64,000 bases of DNA from Aulostomus chinensis (taxonomy: Eukaryota > Chordata > Actinopteri > Syngnathiformes > Aulostomidae), in assembly GCA_037954235.1 (NCBI GenBank), contig JBBMOA010000019.1, positions 18,296,805 to 18,360,804 of the forward strand, read 5' to 3'. This document shows, one piece after another, positions 9,923 to 23,100 of this stretch. The translations under genes and the position numbers were made by a program. The notes beneath the pieces are model-generated. The model was not told where the DNA came from. It saw only the letters and a program-made list of their open reading frames with translations, and made no database searches. Each line of letters begins with the position of its first letter. Positions within the stretch are counted from its first letter, which is position 1.

Positions 9923-12289
9923 GTCAATTTCAATTGTTAGATTTTAGAAAAAGATCAGTATCAGTATTATTTTAATCGGTTTTAGATTTTATTTGATGTC
10001 TGAAATCATCTTGTTAACCCTCAGAGGTCCCGAGCTGCACCTGATTTAGATGTTCAGTCACAGAGAATCAACAATTCAACATCAGGCCTGCAGAAATCAG
10101 TGTCTGCACAGGCAGCAGAACCGACACGGAGGCTTGCTGTCAAACAAATCTGCACTCATTATGCAAAACCTGTTCATACTACAAGCAGCGGAGTCCATTG
10201 TTGTTGGCTAACAGTTAGACCCGCTGCATCCAGGTGAGAGGGGACAGAGCAATCAAAACCCTGCACAGGTAAAAAAAAACAGGAAGAGAGACTGTAGAAG
10301 ATCATCTTGGGCGGGACTAAACACACAGGACACAGGTCCTGGACGGGGAGGGGTGGTGCTCGGGGGTAGCCCGGGGACAAACAGGAGAAAAGACAGGAAC
10401 CATGTGGGACTGAGCATTCTTCCACTAGTGCGCAGGTGAGAAAAGCTTCACGCAGCAGAGGAATTTCGATTTTTGCACAAAAAGTGCCGATGAGGGCTGG
10501 GCTAGAGGCGGTAATGTGCTCCTCCGTGTCATTTGCACATCGGCACTGCCTGAGTTGTTGTGTAAAACTAGCAAATATACTTGATTGACTACCTCGTCTC
10601 TCACCAAAGGTCGACGTGGAAACAGACGGACAGAAGGATAGTTTTTTGTTTGTTTTTTTCCAAAAATGCATGAAAATGTAAAGTGTGAGAAACATCGCCG
10701 GGACCTTTCTGATCAGGGAGAGCTGACGACAAAGTTCTCAAACACGTGTTTCAAAACTGACACATCAGTCTCCCTCTGTGTCTACACACGCACTCACCAG
10801 GCACAGAGAAACGAATTTGCCTTGCAAATTTTTGACTATACAAACGAACCCCGGTGGTTGAGGGTGGAAGGATCACGCCAGAGGCCTCGACCACACATTC
10901 ATGGAAGGCAGAGCGGGAGATCCCTCAGAGGGCACACTCTCCCTGTTGTGTGCCGATGGACCGCAAGGATCTCCGTCGTCTTGTGCGACTGTCAGACACT
11001 AAACACACTTCCTACCCTCTACGTCCAAGTGGCTCTGCTCTAAACTACCTTTTCCCTCTGTTTCGGCTTTTTAATCTGATCCCACGTCAGCTGCTTTAGT
11101 GATTTAGGATTTAAATGATTTGCAGATGAACCTGTTCTGCCTTCGTGAGATTGCTTCAGACAAACAGCGAAGGAACAAAACAGAATCAGCGACATAAAAA
11201 TGGAACAGAGACATGAAATGAAAGTCATGACAGAAAAAAATCTCGAGGGGGAAAAAAAAAAAAACACCAGTGCGGCTTCGAGAAAATTGGTGTCGGGTTT
11301 GAGCCAGAATATTTCACATTTTGTTCAAGAACATCTATGCAAACATGCTGTGTATATTAAGGTCTATAGTGACGTGCTCCTAAAAAAAGAGCAATAGAAA
11401 CAGAAAAACTGTCAGCAGATTTCCTCTCTGTGACTGAACATAGGAAGTAGCTGTGTGACAGTGTGGGGATGTGATACTGTTTGATCGCCAGTGACACTGT
11501 GTTGTGGTCCTGCCCACCCAGAGATAAGTGCGGCGATGACGCGCGCCGCATGCCACGCCTTTAAAGTGTCCTGCAAGATTGATGAGGACGGCCAACATTT
11601 CCTGTGGTTGCGTTTCCTACGGGGCGAGTAACCAACACAACTCGTGTGCTGCCATTATTAGAAAAACTGTAAAACCGCAATGGACGCAACAACAAGAAGA
11701 TGTTGAGAACGCGGCTTATTAATTATAAGTGCCTTAAGATAAAATCCAACATGATGTTGAAACATGTCAACCATTAAAACAGTATTTACATGCACGACTC
11801 TCTGCATGTGTTGATCGACATGCACCATGCCATGAAAAGACGTCAAAGGAAGTTGAGATAACAACATTTCCCCCCCTGGATTTCAATAGGATTCCCTTTT
11901 AAACTTTCTATTAAAGTGGAAATTGTCATTTTCCCAAAGACAGATTCGAAATTTCTTCGTGATTGACAACCCCCAGCAAGGAGCGGATGTTTGGGCCACT
12001 TGTTTGTCAGGCAGGACCATGACTACCGGACATTGCTCATGAAACATGGAAGAGCAAGTTGACTTTGCACATCGTAGACCTGAGTCATGAGGCCGAACCA
12101 GGAGGGTTTGTTTTCTTGATCATTGACACCGTAAGAGTCTTGATGGAGGGAAATGAAAAGAGTGGGTGTTGGAATGGCCGTCCCTAAAACGGATGCTTAA
12201 CTTGTCCTCTCAGCCACAATTTTCTCTCTTCTTAGAAATATTTTTGTGAGAAAATAAGGCAGATGTGTCTTCCCTCACAGGTTGAAATC
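9923..12289. other. Intergenic, nothing recognised
   Basis: About 2.4 kb without a convincing coding exon or a recognisable repeat. The open frames here are short, lack family similarity and have no consistent splice signals. In mammals enhancers of Gfi1b lie downstream of the gene, so regulatory DNA is possible here, but nothing visible proves it. Confidence 0.45.
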
Positions 12290-12375
12290 ATTCATCCATC
12301 CATCTTTTTTCCATACTGCTTATCCGGCGGGGTTCACCCTGGACGGGTCGCCAGTCCGCTGCAGGGCCAGGTTGA
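12290..12375 (-). mobile_element. SINE fragment
   Basis: CATCCATCCATC tail, CCATACTGCTTATCC, and CACCCTGGACGGGTCGCCAGTC match the 3' part of the tRNA-derived SINE family seen in full at 54067-54316, read on the minus strand. A middle piece is deleted and the head is missing. Confidence 0.6.
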
Positions 12376-13019
12376 GACTCTCCAAACAAACACATGTGAA
12401 GTTAATCCAGGACTTTCAGGAGGCAAAAATATAAAAGAGGACTTTTTAATCTCGACATTTCCAATGTTTTTGACTTAATTCATATCAGGACTTCCAGAAT
12501 CCCCTGTTTGTCATGTTAGCAGCGTTGAGCCTTTGCGTTTAAGAGCAGGTCAACATCAGCATGTCTGCCTCTCTGCAGTCGGAGCAGATCAGCTGATTCA
12601 GCCGCTCCTCTGATTCCTGCGGTGTTGAACAAACACTCGATGGACATTTTCCTGACGTCAGTCAAATAACTGTTCACACGCGTCAGGGTTGGGCCCAGGA
12701 GTGATGATCTGGAGTCAATGGGACCAGTCTACCCACAACACCCCGCTGTTCTAACCTGTAGCAGACGTAGACGCTGTCAGGCAGTCGGACAGTGGCTGGC
12801 TGTATGCAAGTATTCATAAACACATTAAACGTGAACAGATTTCTCAGGAAATACGACCGTTAATTTCCATTTTTATGCCAATGATCATCAGTTCCACTCA
12901 CCTGCATGACCGATGACCTCCGTGCTCTCAACCTCTCAAGTTCTCTCTGAACGGTTGAACAGTGAACAAACACATTTTACCTCAGATTGACCGAGGACAG
13001 AAATTCTCATCGTGGGTAC

Positions 13020-13945
13020 TGACGCACAGAGCCTAACGAGAAGTAACCTGGACGTCATCACTTCGTCTGAGTTGGATTTTAAACCACGTGAGTGTTACAA
13101 AGGTGGCCTTCTTTTCCTTTCATCAACGTCGCTGGAGCTCCTCACCTCTCCCTGGAACATGCATGCATTTGTTTCATCATATTTGGACTGTTGCCACTGC
13201 ACTTTTTACTGGTCTACCCCCCGCCCCCCCCCCCCCCCCCAAAAAAAAAGAGTATTGATAGGTTGCAACTTGTCCAGAATGCAGCAAAATGATTTTAAAA
13301 TGATTTGACCAAGTTTTTTTTTTTTTTGAAGCTCTACACTGATAAGCTTTTTTAACCGTCCTGCTGCTCGTGTGAGTTTGCGCCGACCTGCTTGGGTCCT
13401 CTGTTGCCTCCTGCTTCCCTGGACCGAAAACAAAGGACAGCAAGTTTGTTGAAACTGTGTTGTGTTTTAAGCACCAACGATCGGGAACAGATTACCAGTT
13501 CAAATAAGAGATGAATGTCTGCAGATAGTTCCAAGAAGCAGCTCAAGGCTCATTTCTAAGCTTTGACTTTTGACTGATCACCTGTACACCTTGTACTTAT
13601 TCCTTTCTCATGTTATGATCATGAATTCTTATTGACTTGTTTGACGCTTTTCTTGCCTTTCATTGTTTGTGCTGTTGCTGATTAATATCCTTTGATGTGT
13701 CCTCAATTTGTTTACTCATTCTGGTTTGTCTGCAACTTATTTCTTTAGAGTTAAGGTATCCCTGCGTTATGATTTTTTCATTGTTTATTGGAAATTTTAA
13801 TCTTTTTTCACTTGTGTGTATTGTGCTCTGCATTGGATGACTATTCTCTTTTAGCAATATGAAATTTAAAGCACTTTGAGCTGCATTTTAACGTATGAAA
13901 AGTGCTATACAGGTACAGATTTATAATAAAAATATCATTATTATA
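13020..13945 (+). mobile_element. Rex1/Babar-like LINE remnant
   Basis: Broken reverse-transcriptase 3' domain: the frames read in order 'NLDVI...ELDFK', 'HAFVSSYLDCC' (cf. the RT block HAFISSRLDYCN) and 'KSIDRLQLVQNAAK', then a diverged C-terminus and a 3' end 'AAAGTGCTATACAGGTACAG...' closing in ATT-type repeats. It contains a poly-C/poly-A run (13217-13250), frameshifts and stops, so it is dead. Confidence 0.7.
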
Positions 13946-16890
13946 GACCTTGTCAGTGGTCACTTCTAGTATATCATTCACTATTTATATATTGTGCTTA
14001 AAAACAAGCGGCAATCTGTAATTCAAGCGCTACATGGTCAGCTAGCATGATGACAAACAGATCCAGATCCTACAGGAAGTGAGCAGGCTTTGTGGGCGTG
14101 ACCCTAATGTCGACATCACACTTCCTAATATGGCCAGATTGCCTCCTCAACTGACAAACAACCACCAGCAGGTCCAGAGGTTGGACGAAAAAAGGGATGA
14201 CAGCCAAGAGAAGATGTGTTGAGTGAGAATTCAGCGTGAGTGAGAGCCAGTGGGTGAAATCTGAGTGCAACAGACTCTTCCAGAGCGAGCCGGAGGGCTG
14301 AGGCTGTCTGATAACATTATCACAGCCTCCGCACACTGTAACGGCTAGAACAGGCCAGAGAGAGGCAGGGAGGAGCGGACAAGCCCTCCCCAGAGATAGC
14401 ACCAAGATCTGGACCAGGGTGTCTCTCTGGACTTGGAGAGGAAGACAGGAGTCCATCAAAATCTTCACCTCACCACAGCACACAACTGATTGTCACTCAC
14501 TTCCTCCGATACCCTCTGTCACGTACTCCTCGTATCCCACAAATGGTGGCAGTCCTGGCACAGCAGGACTGCCACCATTTCTTAAAAAGTAAACACGTGA
14601 AAATGCCTCAAATATCCATGTAATGGAGCCAACACAAGAGAACAATAATCATGATAAAGAAGGCAGCAAAACCATGCTAAACCCAAGAGACCAACAGAAA
14701 GTAAAATCAGAACCTGTGCCGCCTCTGTGTATCCAGTAAAGACAGCAGTCCAGGAGCTGAGCGGCCTCGACTGCCCTGACGCAAGAAATTTCAATCAATT
14801 TGAAGGCGGGATGAACTCTCCTTCAACTTGTCAATGCTAAACCTGTCCAAGCTGTGTCCTTCGACTCAACCACGGATGTGAAATTCAGGCAAATGGGGGC
14901 CAGTCTGAGGCTTGCTGGTGTTAAAGATGGGTCTGCACAGGACTTTGGGACAAAGAGACCTGCAGCCAAGATGACTTACAAGAAGCAACCAAAGTGATGT
15001 CATATTATATTGTGCAAGAGCCAAAATGAAACTTTGCAGAAAAGAGATGAGTAGTTTGTCTATTAGCGATACCCTGAACAAGTCTTTTTTTTTCTCAAAT
15101 TAAAGAAAAATCGAGACTTTATTTAAGCTAAGTTGGGCGGGCAAAGCTAATTAAACTCCTGGGAAATGGAAATGGAATTTTGTGTTTGCAGCTGCTTGAA
15201 AATTAATCAGTTGCTGCCACAAAACGACACTTTTTTTTTTCAATCTGACTCCTGAAAGGTGAATCTTTACAGTTACACCTGAATGCACCACTCCAGCAGA
15301 CGCAAGTTATTCAGCACTTTCAGCGCACATTTTCCACGCGGACATCCAACATGGCGACGCTAACAAACCGTTTCACCAAAAAGATCATTTTAAATTGTAA
15401 TACGACGATTCAATTGTTTCAAAAAGTGAAGACGAGTCAACTCTATACACACAGTCAGGTTGCTAAGTGCTTGCACTCCCTTAAAGGCTTGAGAAAAGAG
15501 GACAGACTAGAATAAAAGTAAACACAATGTCACATCACACTATAATTGCCTTTATAACAGCATCTTGGTAAACAGTCGCAACTGTTTCCTCACAGCGTCT
15601 CCTGTCTTCTCTGAGGGGATGAGAGTCTGTTGACAATTTCTGGGAGGGGCAGCACATAAATCTTCTTAACTGAGGTCTCTCTGACAACAAGGGATGTCTC
15701 CTTCTGCCAATACAATTAAAGACGCATTTAAAGGAAAACAAAATATCAGCCATATTCTGCAATGTGATTATCAACAAGTAATCCTCATTGATTTGAATGA
15801 GAGTGCAAGAGGTTGATTCATGTTCGTGAATTACAAATGGATGACGCACATCCCGACTGTTCCAAAGAATACCAGCTCGGTACTGGATGTTCAAATATGC
15901 CTGATACAGCTTTCATTTCCCAGTGCCTGACTTCTGTTCTGGCTCCTGGATGAAAGTTTTTTTATGCCAATTAAAATTCATTTAAATGTAAATTACATCA
16001 CTGTGCAAGTGCACTTTTCATTTTAAGCGCCTGTGCATTTTCAAACACTCAGCACCCAATGTGAAAATAAGGAGGAAAAAAAGGGGTCATTTTTCAACTC
16101 TTCAGTTTTGTTCTGGCATGTTGGCATCTTTTCACTCCAACTATTGATAGAACATAAAAAATGCATCTCAACTCAAAGAATTAATCCTCCAGTTTGGTGT
16201 GTGTCATAAAAGTATCCAAGTTTAATACCAGGCACAGCAAAGAATATGGAACTGGGTATAAGTTACGTCATCAGGCAATCACCTGAATAATAATCTTTTT
16301 TAGGGATCTAGATCTATATAGATTTTGCAGTAAACTAAAAGGACATTTCCTCTATTTACCGAGTTTTGTTTGGTTGTATATCGCCATCATGTGGCCAAAT
16401 ATTGCACGACAACAGGCGCTTCGTCCCCGTGTGGCTGCTTTTTCTGTTTATTCTCCACGTTTAAAACTGCACACACAATAACGAAGTATTAAAAATCATA
16501 ATATAATTTAAAGATTATGGAGATTAAAACAGTATCGCCGGAATGATGGATTTCTTTAACAAGACATGAAAATCGGTCTGTCATTTAATTGAATTACTGG
16601 ATTCTAAAACATTACGATTAGTCATTTTTTATGTTTTTTGGAGGTCTTGAACAAAATAAAAAAAATAATAACCAACAGCATTTTCAACACGAGTGTTTAC
16701 CTTGAATCACCATAACTACGAATGAAATGGGTGCGGAACCATGTGTGTGTGTCCTCTGGTGTTTCCACACGACATTATTTTGTACGTGCTCCCGCGCTCA
16801 TGCGCTGAACCCGCTGAAACTGTGCGACTCCCCGAGCGGACATTAAGAACTAGCTTGGATTAAATATTAAAACCAGATGTAACAGCGCAG
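13946..16890. other. Intergenic between the LINE remnant and gtf3c5
   Basis: No gene recognised over about 2.9 kb. It includes a perfect hairpin (14541-14580, separate entry), a 119-codon minus-strand open frame (15535-15894) without a recognisable domain, and AT-rich DNA. The last 150 bases before gtf3c5 are richer in CG dinucleotides and probably carry its TATA-less promoter. Confidence 0.45.
14541..14580. repeat. Perfect 17-bp inverted repeat with 6-nt loop
   Basis: AAATGGTGGCAGTCCTG, loop GCACAG, then CAGGACTGCCACCATTT: every base of the 17-bp stem pairs. Long perfect stems like this are rare in unique sequence. It could be a recent foldback, a transposon end junction or a structured RNA; it is shorter than a normal animal pre-miRNA. 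Confidence 0.85.
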
Positions 16891-17133
16891 ATGGCGCAGT
16901 CTAAGGGGCTGAAGCCGGATTTTACCCTGAGGGAGCTCACGCTCTCCGGGCACAGTGAGGACGCCGATGTCCGCGGGAGCTCGCCCGCCGTGGAGCTGCG
17001 GGACAAAAGGCTGGTGTGTGTGGAGTATCCGGCGGTGGTGAGCAGCGTGGGGAAGATGCTGGAGACCCTCGGTGGTGAACAAGCCGTCTCCAAAGTAAGA
17101 CTCTTTACGACAGGTTGTTGGAAATATATTATA

Positions 17134-17164
<31 letters not shown>

Positions 17165-20122
17165 AGATATAGATATAGATAGATATAGATATAGATATAT
17201 ATCTATATATATATCTCCAAAGCCCTCCGAGCACTACCACAACGTAACTTATTATAACTAATATATTATAATAACTAATAAAAATGTCGCGTCCCATGAG
17301 CCATGTTGACGTGTCGTTGCAGGGCAGAACCACAGATGGAGTCAATAGCGTTAATCATTACTGCCGTGTTCCATTGAGCTGGGCCAGCGCTTGACAATAT
17401 AAATGGATTAAGTCATTTAACTTGTAAAGTCAACAAAATAAGCAGGCTGAAGAAACTGGAACTTGTAATACGTTCGTCATTGTTCATATTTATTGTGTAG
17501 CTTTAGCTGCGTTATTAACTTTCAAACGTGTTAAAGGAAAATCCAGGCAATAGCCAAGCCATGGTTGTTGGCATGAGTCTGAAAAGCTCTGTCTTTCTAG
17601 TCAGTAGATTGATTTTGTTCGCCTGCATTGATCATCCTCCCACAGTCCATTCATGGTCAGTGTAGCCTAAGACAAGTACTGCAATTTAAATGTGAATATG
17701 TGCAGGTTTTACTTTCTCTGCGGCAACAACAGGCCTGTCACACACACACAAAAAAACCACACATTTTGTTGAATAATAAATTTGCCCAGAAACTATTGTA
17801 AAAATAATATTTTTGTCATTTTCTGTGAACGTGAATGCATGTAAACACATCTAATACACTGAGATCAGCATCGTCATTACGTTCAAGTCCGTCTGTGGCT
17901 CTTTGAGAGGATCGCTAGTCACCAGCCTCGTCTCGTTCCTCCTGCAGACCTTCGCTCACCCGAACCGCCGCCTGGAGCTACGTTACCGACCTCAAGACCC
18001 TTTCTGTCACTGTCTGTGTGGAAACCGCTTCACATCCAGTAACCTTCTCCTCAGGGTGCGAAGGCGGGTGCGAAAGGGGAACCCTAAGGATGCAGAGATC
18101 CACATGGACGTCCTGGGAGTCATTGGAACCACGTACAAATTCCAAGGTTTGTTTCGCTGGGACACAGTTTCCAGAATAGTGACGCTGTATATAAATTAAC
18201 ATCTAAGGTCAGTTGAGCTTTGTTCCTCCAGTCTCGTGTTTGCTGTCTGCAGGAATGGCAGACTTTCAGTGCCTGGCGGTGCAGTCAGAAAAAGGAAAAG
18301 ACACCTCCTTATACGACAAAATCATCCTCCGTAAAACCGAGAATCAGGAGTTCTTTGAGCAGCCCATGCCGCACTTCCTCCCTCCGGCCATCTTCTCGCG
18401 CCTCGACACACCCGTGGATTATTTCTACAGGCCTGACATCCATCAGAAGTCAGTAAAATCTTATTTACCCATCCAGCCTGACAGTTCTTACTTGTTCCCT
18501 CTGGTAAATGTAAATATTTGTCATCATCTAATTGGAGGTGTGAAGAAGCACTATTATCTAAAAAAAACCCAACAACAACTTGTTTCCGATTAACTATCAG
18601 TGTTTTAGATGTATTGTCAGGCAGATCTTTACTTACCAGAGTTTCTCCTCCTTCCTCTTCACAGCCTGATGCAAAACACAAACAAGAATTTTATTGGCTT
18701 GAATCGCGCACGCCGGCCCCACAACGCCATTTTTGTGAGCTTCATCGATCCCACGGTGCCCACCGAGTGCCTGGAGGCGGCCAGGGTCAACTGGAGACAA
18801 GTCTGTCAGAAGGAGGATGGCAGGCAGGCTGAGGAGAAACTAAAACAGGTACTTGGACTTTGGTCATCATGTTCCAGGGCCATAGGAGCATGACTGAGCT
18901 TCTCATCGATGGGTACACAAGTGTGAGTGGAGAAATGTGAGGCAGCAGACTGAAGCGCATTCGATGCTGTTTTAACCCGCATATCAGGAAGAAGTGCATT
19001 AAGGAGACAGGCTGGCAGTGCCTGCTGGTCCGTCAGCAGGATGAAGCAAAAACTGGGGTCAAGGGAGAAGCCATTAAACTTGGGGGCAGATGGCGTCAGC
19101 TGCAGGGCACGCTGGGGACAGGAAGCGAGTCAGCTGGCGCGGCTTTCCAGAGGCTGCGCCAGCGGTCACTAGGCCCTGGGGAAGTTCCCAGCATGTGGAA
19201 AAAGGCTACGATGGTGCCAGCACCTAAAAATAATGGAAGAAGGGAATAAAATGATCTGCCAACAGTCGCCCTCACATCTGACCGCTTTGAACAAAATTTC
19301 ATCGCTCAGCCTGTTGTTCACCTCATCTGGATCCAAACCAGTTTGTGTATCATGCAGAGACTTGAAGACACGCTGTTGATAAATATCCCAACTGGTATTT
19401 AATAGCTAGTTTGCTGCATTCTCTCTTCCCTTTGCTGGCATGTTGTACCTCTTCACTGCCACATTCAGGGTGCCACCTTTTGAAGAAACCGGGGTGGAGC
19501 CGCCTGTAAAGACATTGTCTTTGTTGCCGTAGTAGAGGCCAGACGCTCCGTCTGAAAACTGGTGCAGCTGAATTCATGTCACATAGTCTGCATGCTTTTG
19601 GCTCGCATCGCGTCCGGAGCTCTCCAGCAGCAGCATCGTCACAAGGCTCCAGAAACAGCGTCTGATTGAAGGTTGCGAATCCTGTAATCTCTTAAGTTCT
19701 GTGTCGTACTCATCTGGACAGTTTCAGTTTCCTTGGGAGCCTACAACACACACACACACACCCCCCGGTGAGAGGTGTCAGGTTGATTACGACATAGAGC
19801 TCAAGAGATACCGTAATGACTGAGAATCTTCACCAACAAAGCTGTAAGGTTACACAGGTATAGCTTAGCAGGATTCTTTCAGCTTCTATCTTATCTCAAA
19901 CCAAACTCTTGTGTCTAGATGTTTGAGAGCCGACCCATCTGGTCCCGGAACGCAGTCAAGGCCAACATCAACATCCACCCTGATAAACTGAAGCGGCTGC
20001 TGCCTGTCTTCGCCTACTACATGGTGAGCTGAGGGGAACACGCTGTGCCTGGTAAACACATGCAGTTACATTACATGTATAATCAGGGACGCTCAGAGAG
20101 ATTTGGTGGGGCAGTTGCTCTT

Positions 20123-20171
<49 letters not shown>

Positions 20172-23100
20172 TGTTCCGCACCGCCCCATTTTCCTTCTAA
20201 GTGCCACAAAGTGTCATATGGATTTGATTGCAGAGGTTGTGTACCTGGATGCTGATAACATCCTTTCAACATGCCACAGTGGGGCTTGATTTAGTTTGAC
20301 GGCTGAAGAATAAATTGAGATCAATGATTTGATATTTCATTTCATTTCAAGCTATTTGAAATAAAAACAAACAAACAAACAAAAAAACGGCCTCATTTTT
20401 TGCACCCTGTCGCTGACTCTGACGATGCTGCCCCTGGTTCTGTTCTCCTATCATCCTGTACCGTCTCACAGCCACAGTTTATCTCTGGGAAATGTCCTCA
20501 ACCGGAGGACAACCAACCAAAAATAAAACCAAAAAGTGTCTCATCGTAATTTTAGGATGCACCAAAGATCAAATTTTACTGTCCCACATCCTCTCCTCCG
20601 CTCTTGTCCTCCTTCCGCTCTCCTTTCTTCTGTACACATCTTCTTTTCCTCATCACACATTTTTTTTTACTCCTTCCTCAACTCCCTCATCACATCTCCT
20701 CCTCCACAACATTCCCTCCGTTCTTTCCCTCTCACTCTTTCACTCGGTACCTGAGAGCGGCGTCTTCAGCTGGATGTGTCTGTGTTTCCCTGTGTTTTTT
20801 ATGATCAGTCACGTGTGTTGCATTCACACTGAGTTCAGGTACTGTATGCAAACAATAAGATGAAGGTGACAATGATAATAATAATGATAATAATGCGAAT
20901 TAATAATAAAGTCTCAGAAAGAATCAGAATAATTCTGGTTCCTGTGGCAGGTGACGGGACCGTGGAGAAGTCTGTGGGTGAGGTTCGGTTATGACCCCCG
21001 AAAGACCCCAGAGTCCAAGAAATACCAGATGCTGGACTTCAGGATTCGCTGTAGCACCAAAGAAGGTAGGAGTCTGAAGTGGGAGGGAAGCAGCTTGTTT
21101 ATTTGTTTTTGTTGTTGTTTTTTTTCTTTTTCTTTTTTACTTCAGGGAGACTAAAGACAAACCAAGCAAACACAGAGCCTGTAGTCTGATTTCAGCAGCG
21201 GCGTCTTCAGCAGCCATTTCAGTGATGTCATCAGGTTTGCCGGTCCAAGTCCTAATGAAGCGTCACTGTGGGTTTGTCTTCTGCGCCCCTGCAGGTTATT
21301 CACTGTCCGACCTGCCGGTGAAAGCCAAGAGGAGCGCCCTCACCTACAGTCTGCCCATCACATTCAACAAACCCGGTGAGTGGATGAACTGAAGCTTGGC
21401 GCTCGCGACTGGCTGGTGGAGCTGATTTGGGGTCTGACTCCTCACTCAAGTCTGCTCGGCCCAAATGATCCAGCAGTGACAGGTTCACAAACACGACCCC
21501 CCCATCACCAACCAGATGTTGCATATTTTTGTACACAACGTTGGCCTGTAGCTAAGGATGCGCCGCGCTGAGACCGTGTGCACGTGCTTGCACTCATGCA
21601 GTGACTCCCACGCCACGTTACGGAAGCGTGACCGTAGCCTCTCAGTCGAGCAGGTAAACTGGATGGAGGAAAAGTAAATCAGCCTGAACAATGCTCCGCT
21701 GAGGTGTGGGGGGAGAAAAGGCTCTCCTGCTCAGTGGGTCATTGAGGATTCCACCCCACGGAGTCGCCCCGAAACACCTTGCAGGGTTCACACCCTCACC
21801 AAGCCTTCGCTGGTGCAACGTTCTGTAATACCAAAGCTAAGACTGGAGTGATGAGCAGTGCTGGACCTTCTGGCCTGCCGTGTGTCTCGCAGCCTCCAGC
21901 TGCTGGCTGTTACATTGAAGTGTATTATGTGCCAAGGCCACGTTGGCTTTTTATTTGAAAAACGTGCGGTATGACTCATGTTGTGTGTTAATCTTACGAT
22001 TAAATGTTAAAAATCGGTTTAAATCGGTTTCATCTGTGGTCTCCCACATTTGAAAAGTCAGTTACGATTTGTAAATCAAGCCGCTTGCAGCAGACAGAAG
22101 CTGTGGCAGCAAGGTGGCACTGACAGTACAAAAACTGAAGCCGTTCCACGCAACTTTGAAGTCTCTAATTTGTGTTCCTAATCCTGTGATATGAGACCGT
22201 CACGTGATATTTGAATAAGTAGGTTTCCACTGCTTGTGGTTTGGAAAGTTGTAAACTCTTCACGCTTCACTATCAGCCCTCCGAAGTGCACAAGTCATGG
22301 AAAATTATGTTCACGTTACTCAGAAATGACAATCAACCTGGCCTCCATGCAACAAAGGACTCAACTCCTCATGGAACGATGAAGGGAATGGACGGACACG
22401 CGTGCAGGGGACGTGTGTACGGAGACGCCAGGAAGAAGGACGATGAGGAGATTCTACATTTTCAAATCAACATCAAGGAGCAGTGTCTTTTACTAGAGCA
22501 GGATAACAGCCGGGTGCTGAGCAGACGTGACGTGATAATGATACCGCCGCTGTTTATCACGCCAGCAAGCAAACACGCTGTAGGAATGAGGCCAGTCGGC
22601 ATCTGAAGGCAGCATAAATGGGTGCGGTCAGGTCTAGAGAATTCTGTCACCTGTCATGAGGTGGATTCATGAAAGCACAGCCTGATAACCTTCAGGCAAC
22701 CCATAGTAACCTCCGCATCAGGCTGCCTCTGTTCGAGCCCCTCTCACACTGCACCAAAAACGCAGGTCAACACAGGTTTTTCGGCACTCTGAAAGGGTCG
22801 ACTCTGCATTTCGACCCGCGTTGACTGACTCACCAAGCGACCCGGGTGTTTAGCGGCTCGGCTCGGCTCGCCTGCAGTGTGAAAAAGGCAACCCGCGTCG
22901 TCTCAGGTTTCACGCGACCTTCCTGTCGCATCCTGATTTTGTCACTGTGCCGCCTGTCAGGCTTCGCCTGTAACTTCTTCGGCTCCCTTCCAGACTCGCC
23001 AAAAACTCCGTCCTCCTTCGCTGCATTAGCGCTCGGACATTTTCCAGTCTGCGCCGAGTTTGTATGCTTTGCCAAAGAGACAACATTGCAATGCACGCGA

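Noticed and set aside
15535..15894. 119-codon minus-strand open frame in the gfi1b-gtf3c5 spacer
   Set aside because: No family similarity recognised, no splice or promoter signals; possibly an old TE piece but not supportable as a gene.
16860..17345. 161-codon minus-strand frame opposite gtf3c5 exon 1
   Set aside because: Antisense of a real exon extended through the (ATAT)n repeat, giving an Ile-Tyr run.
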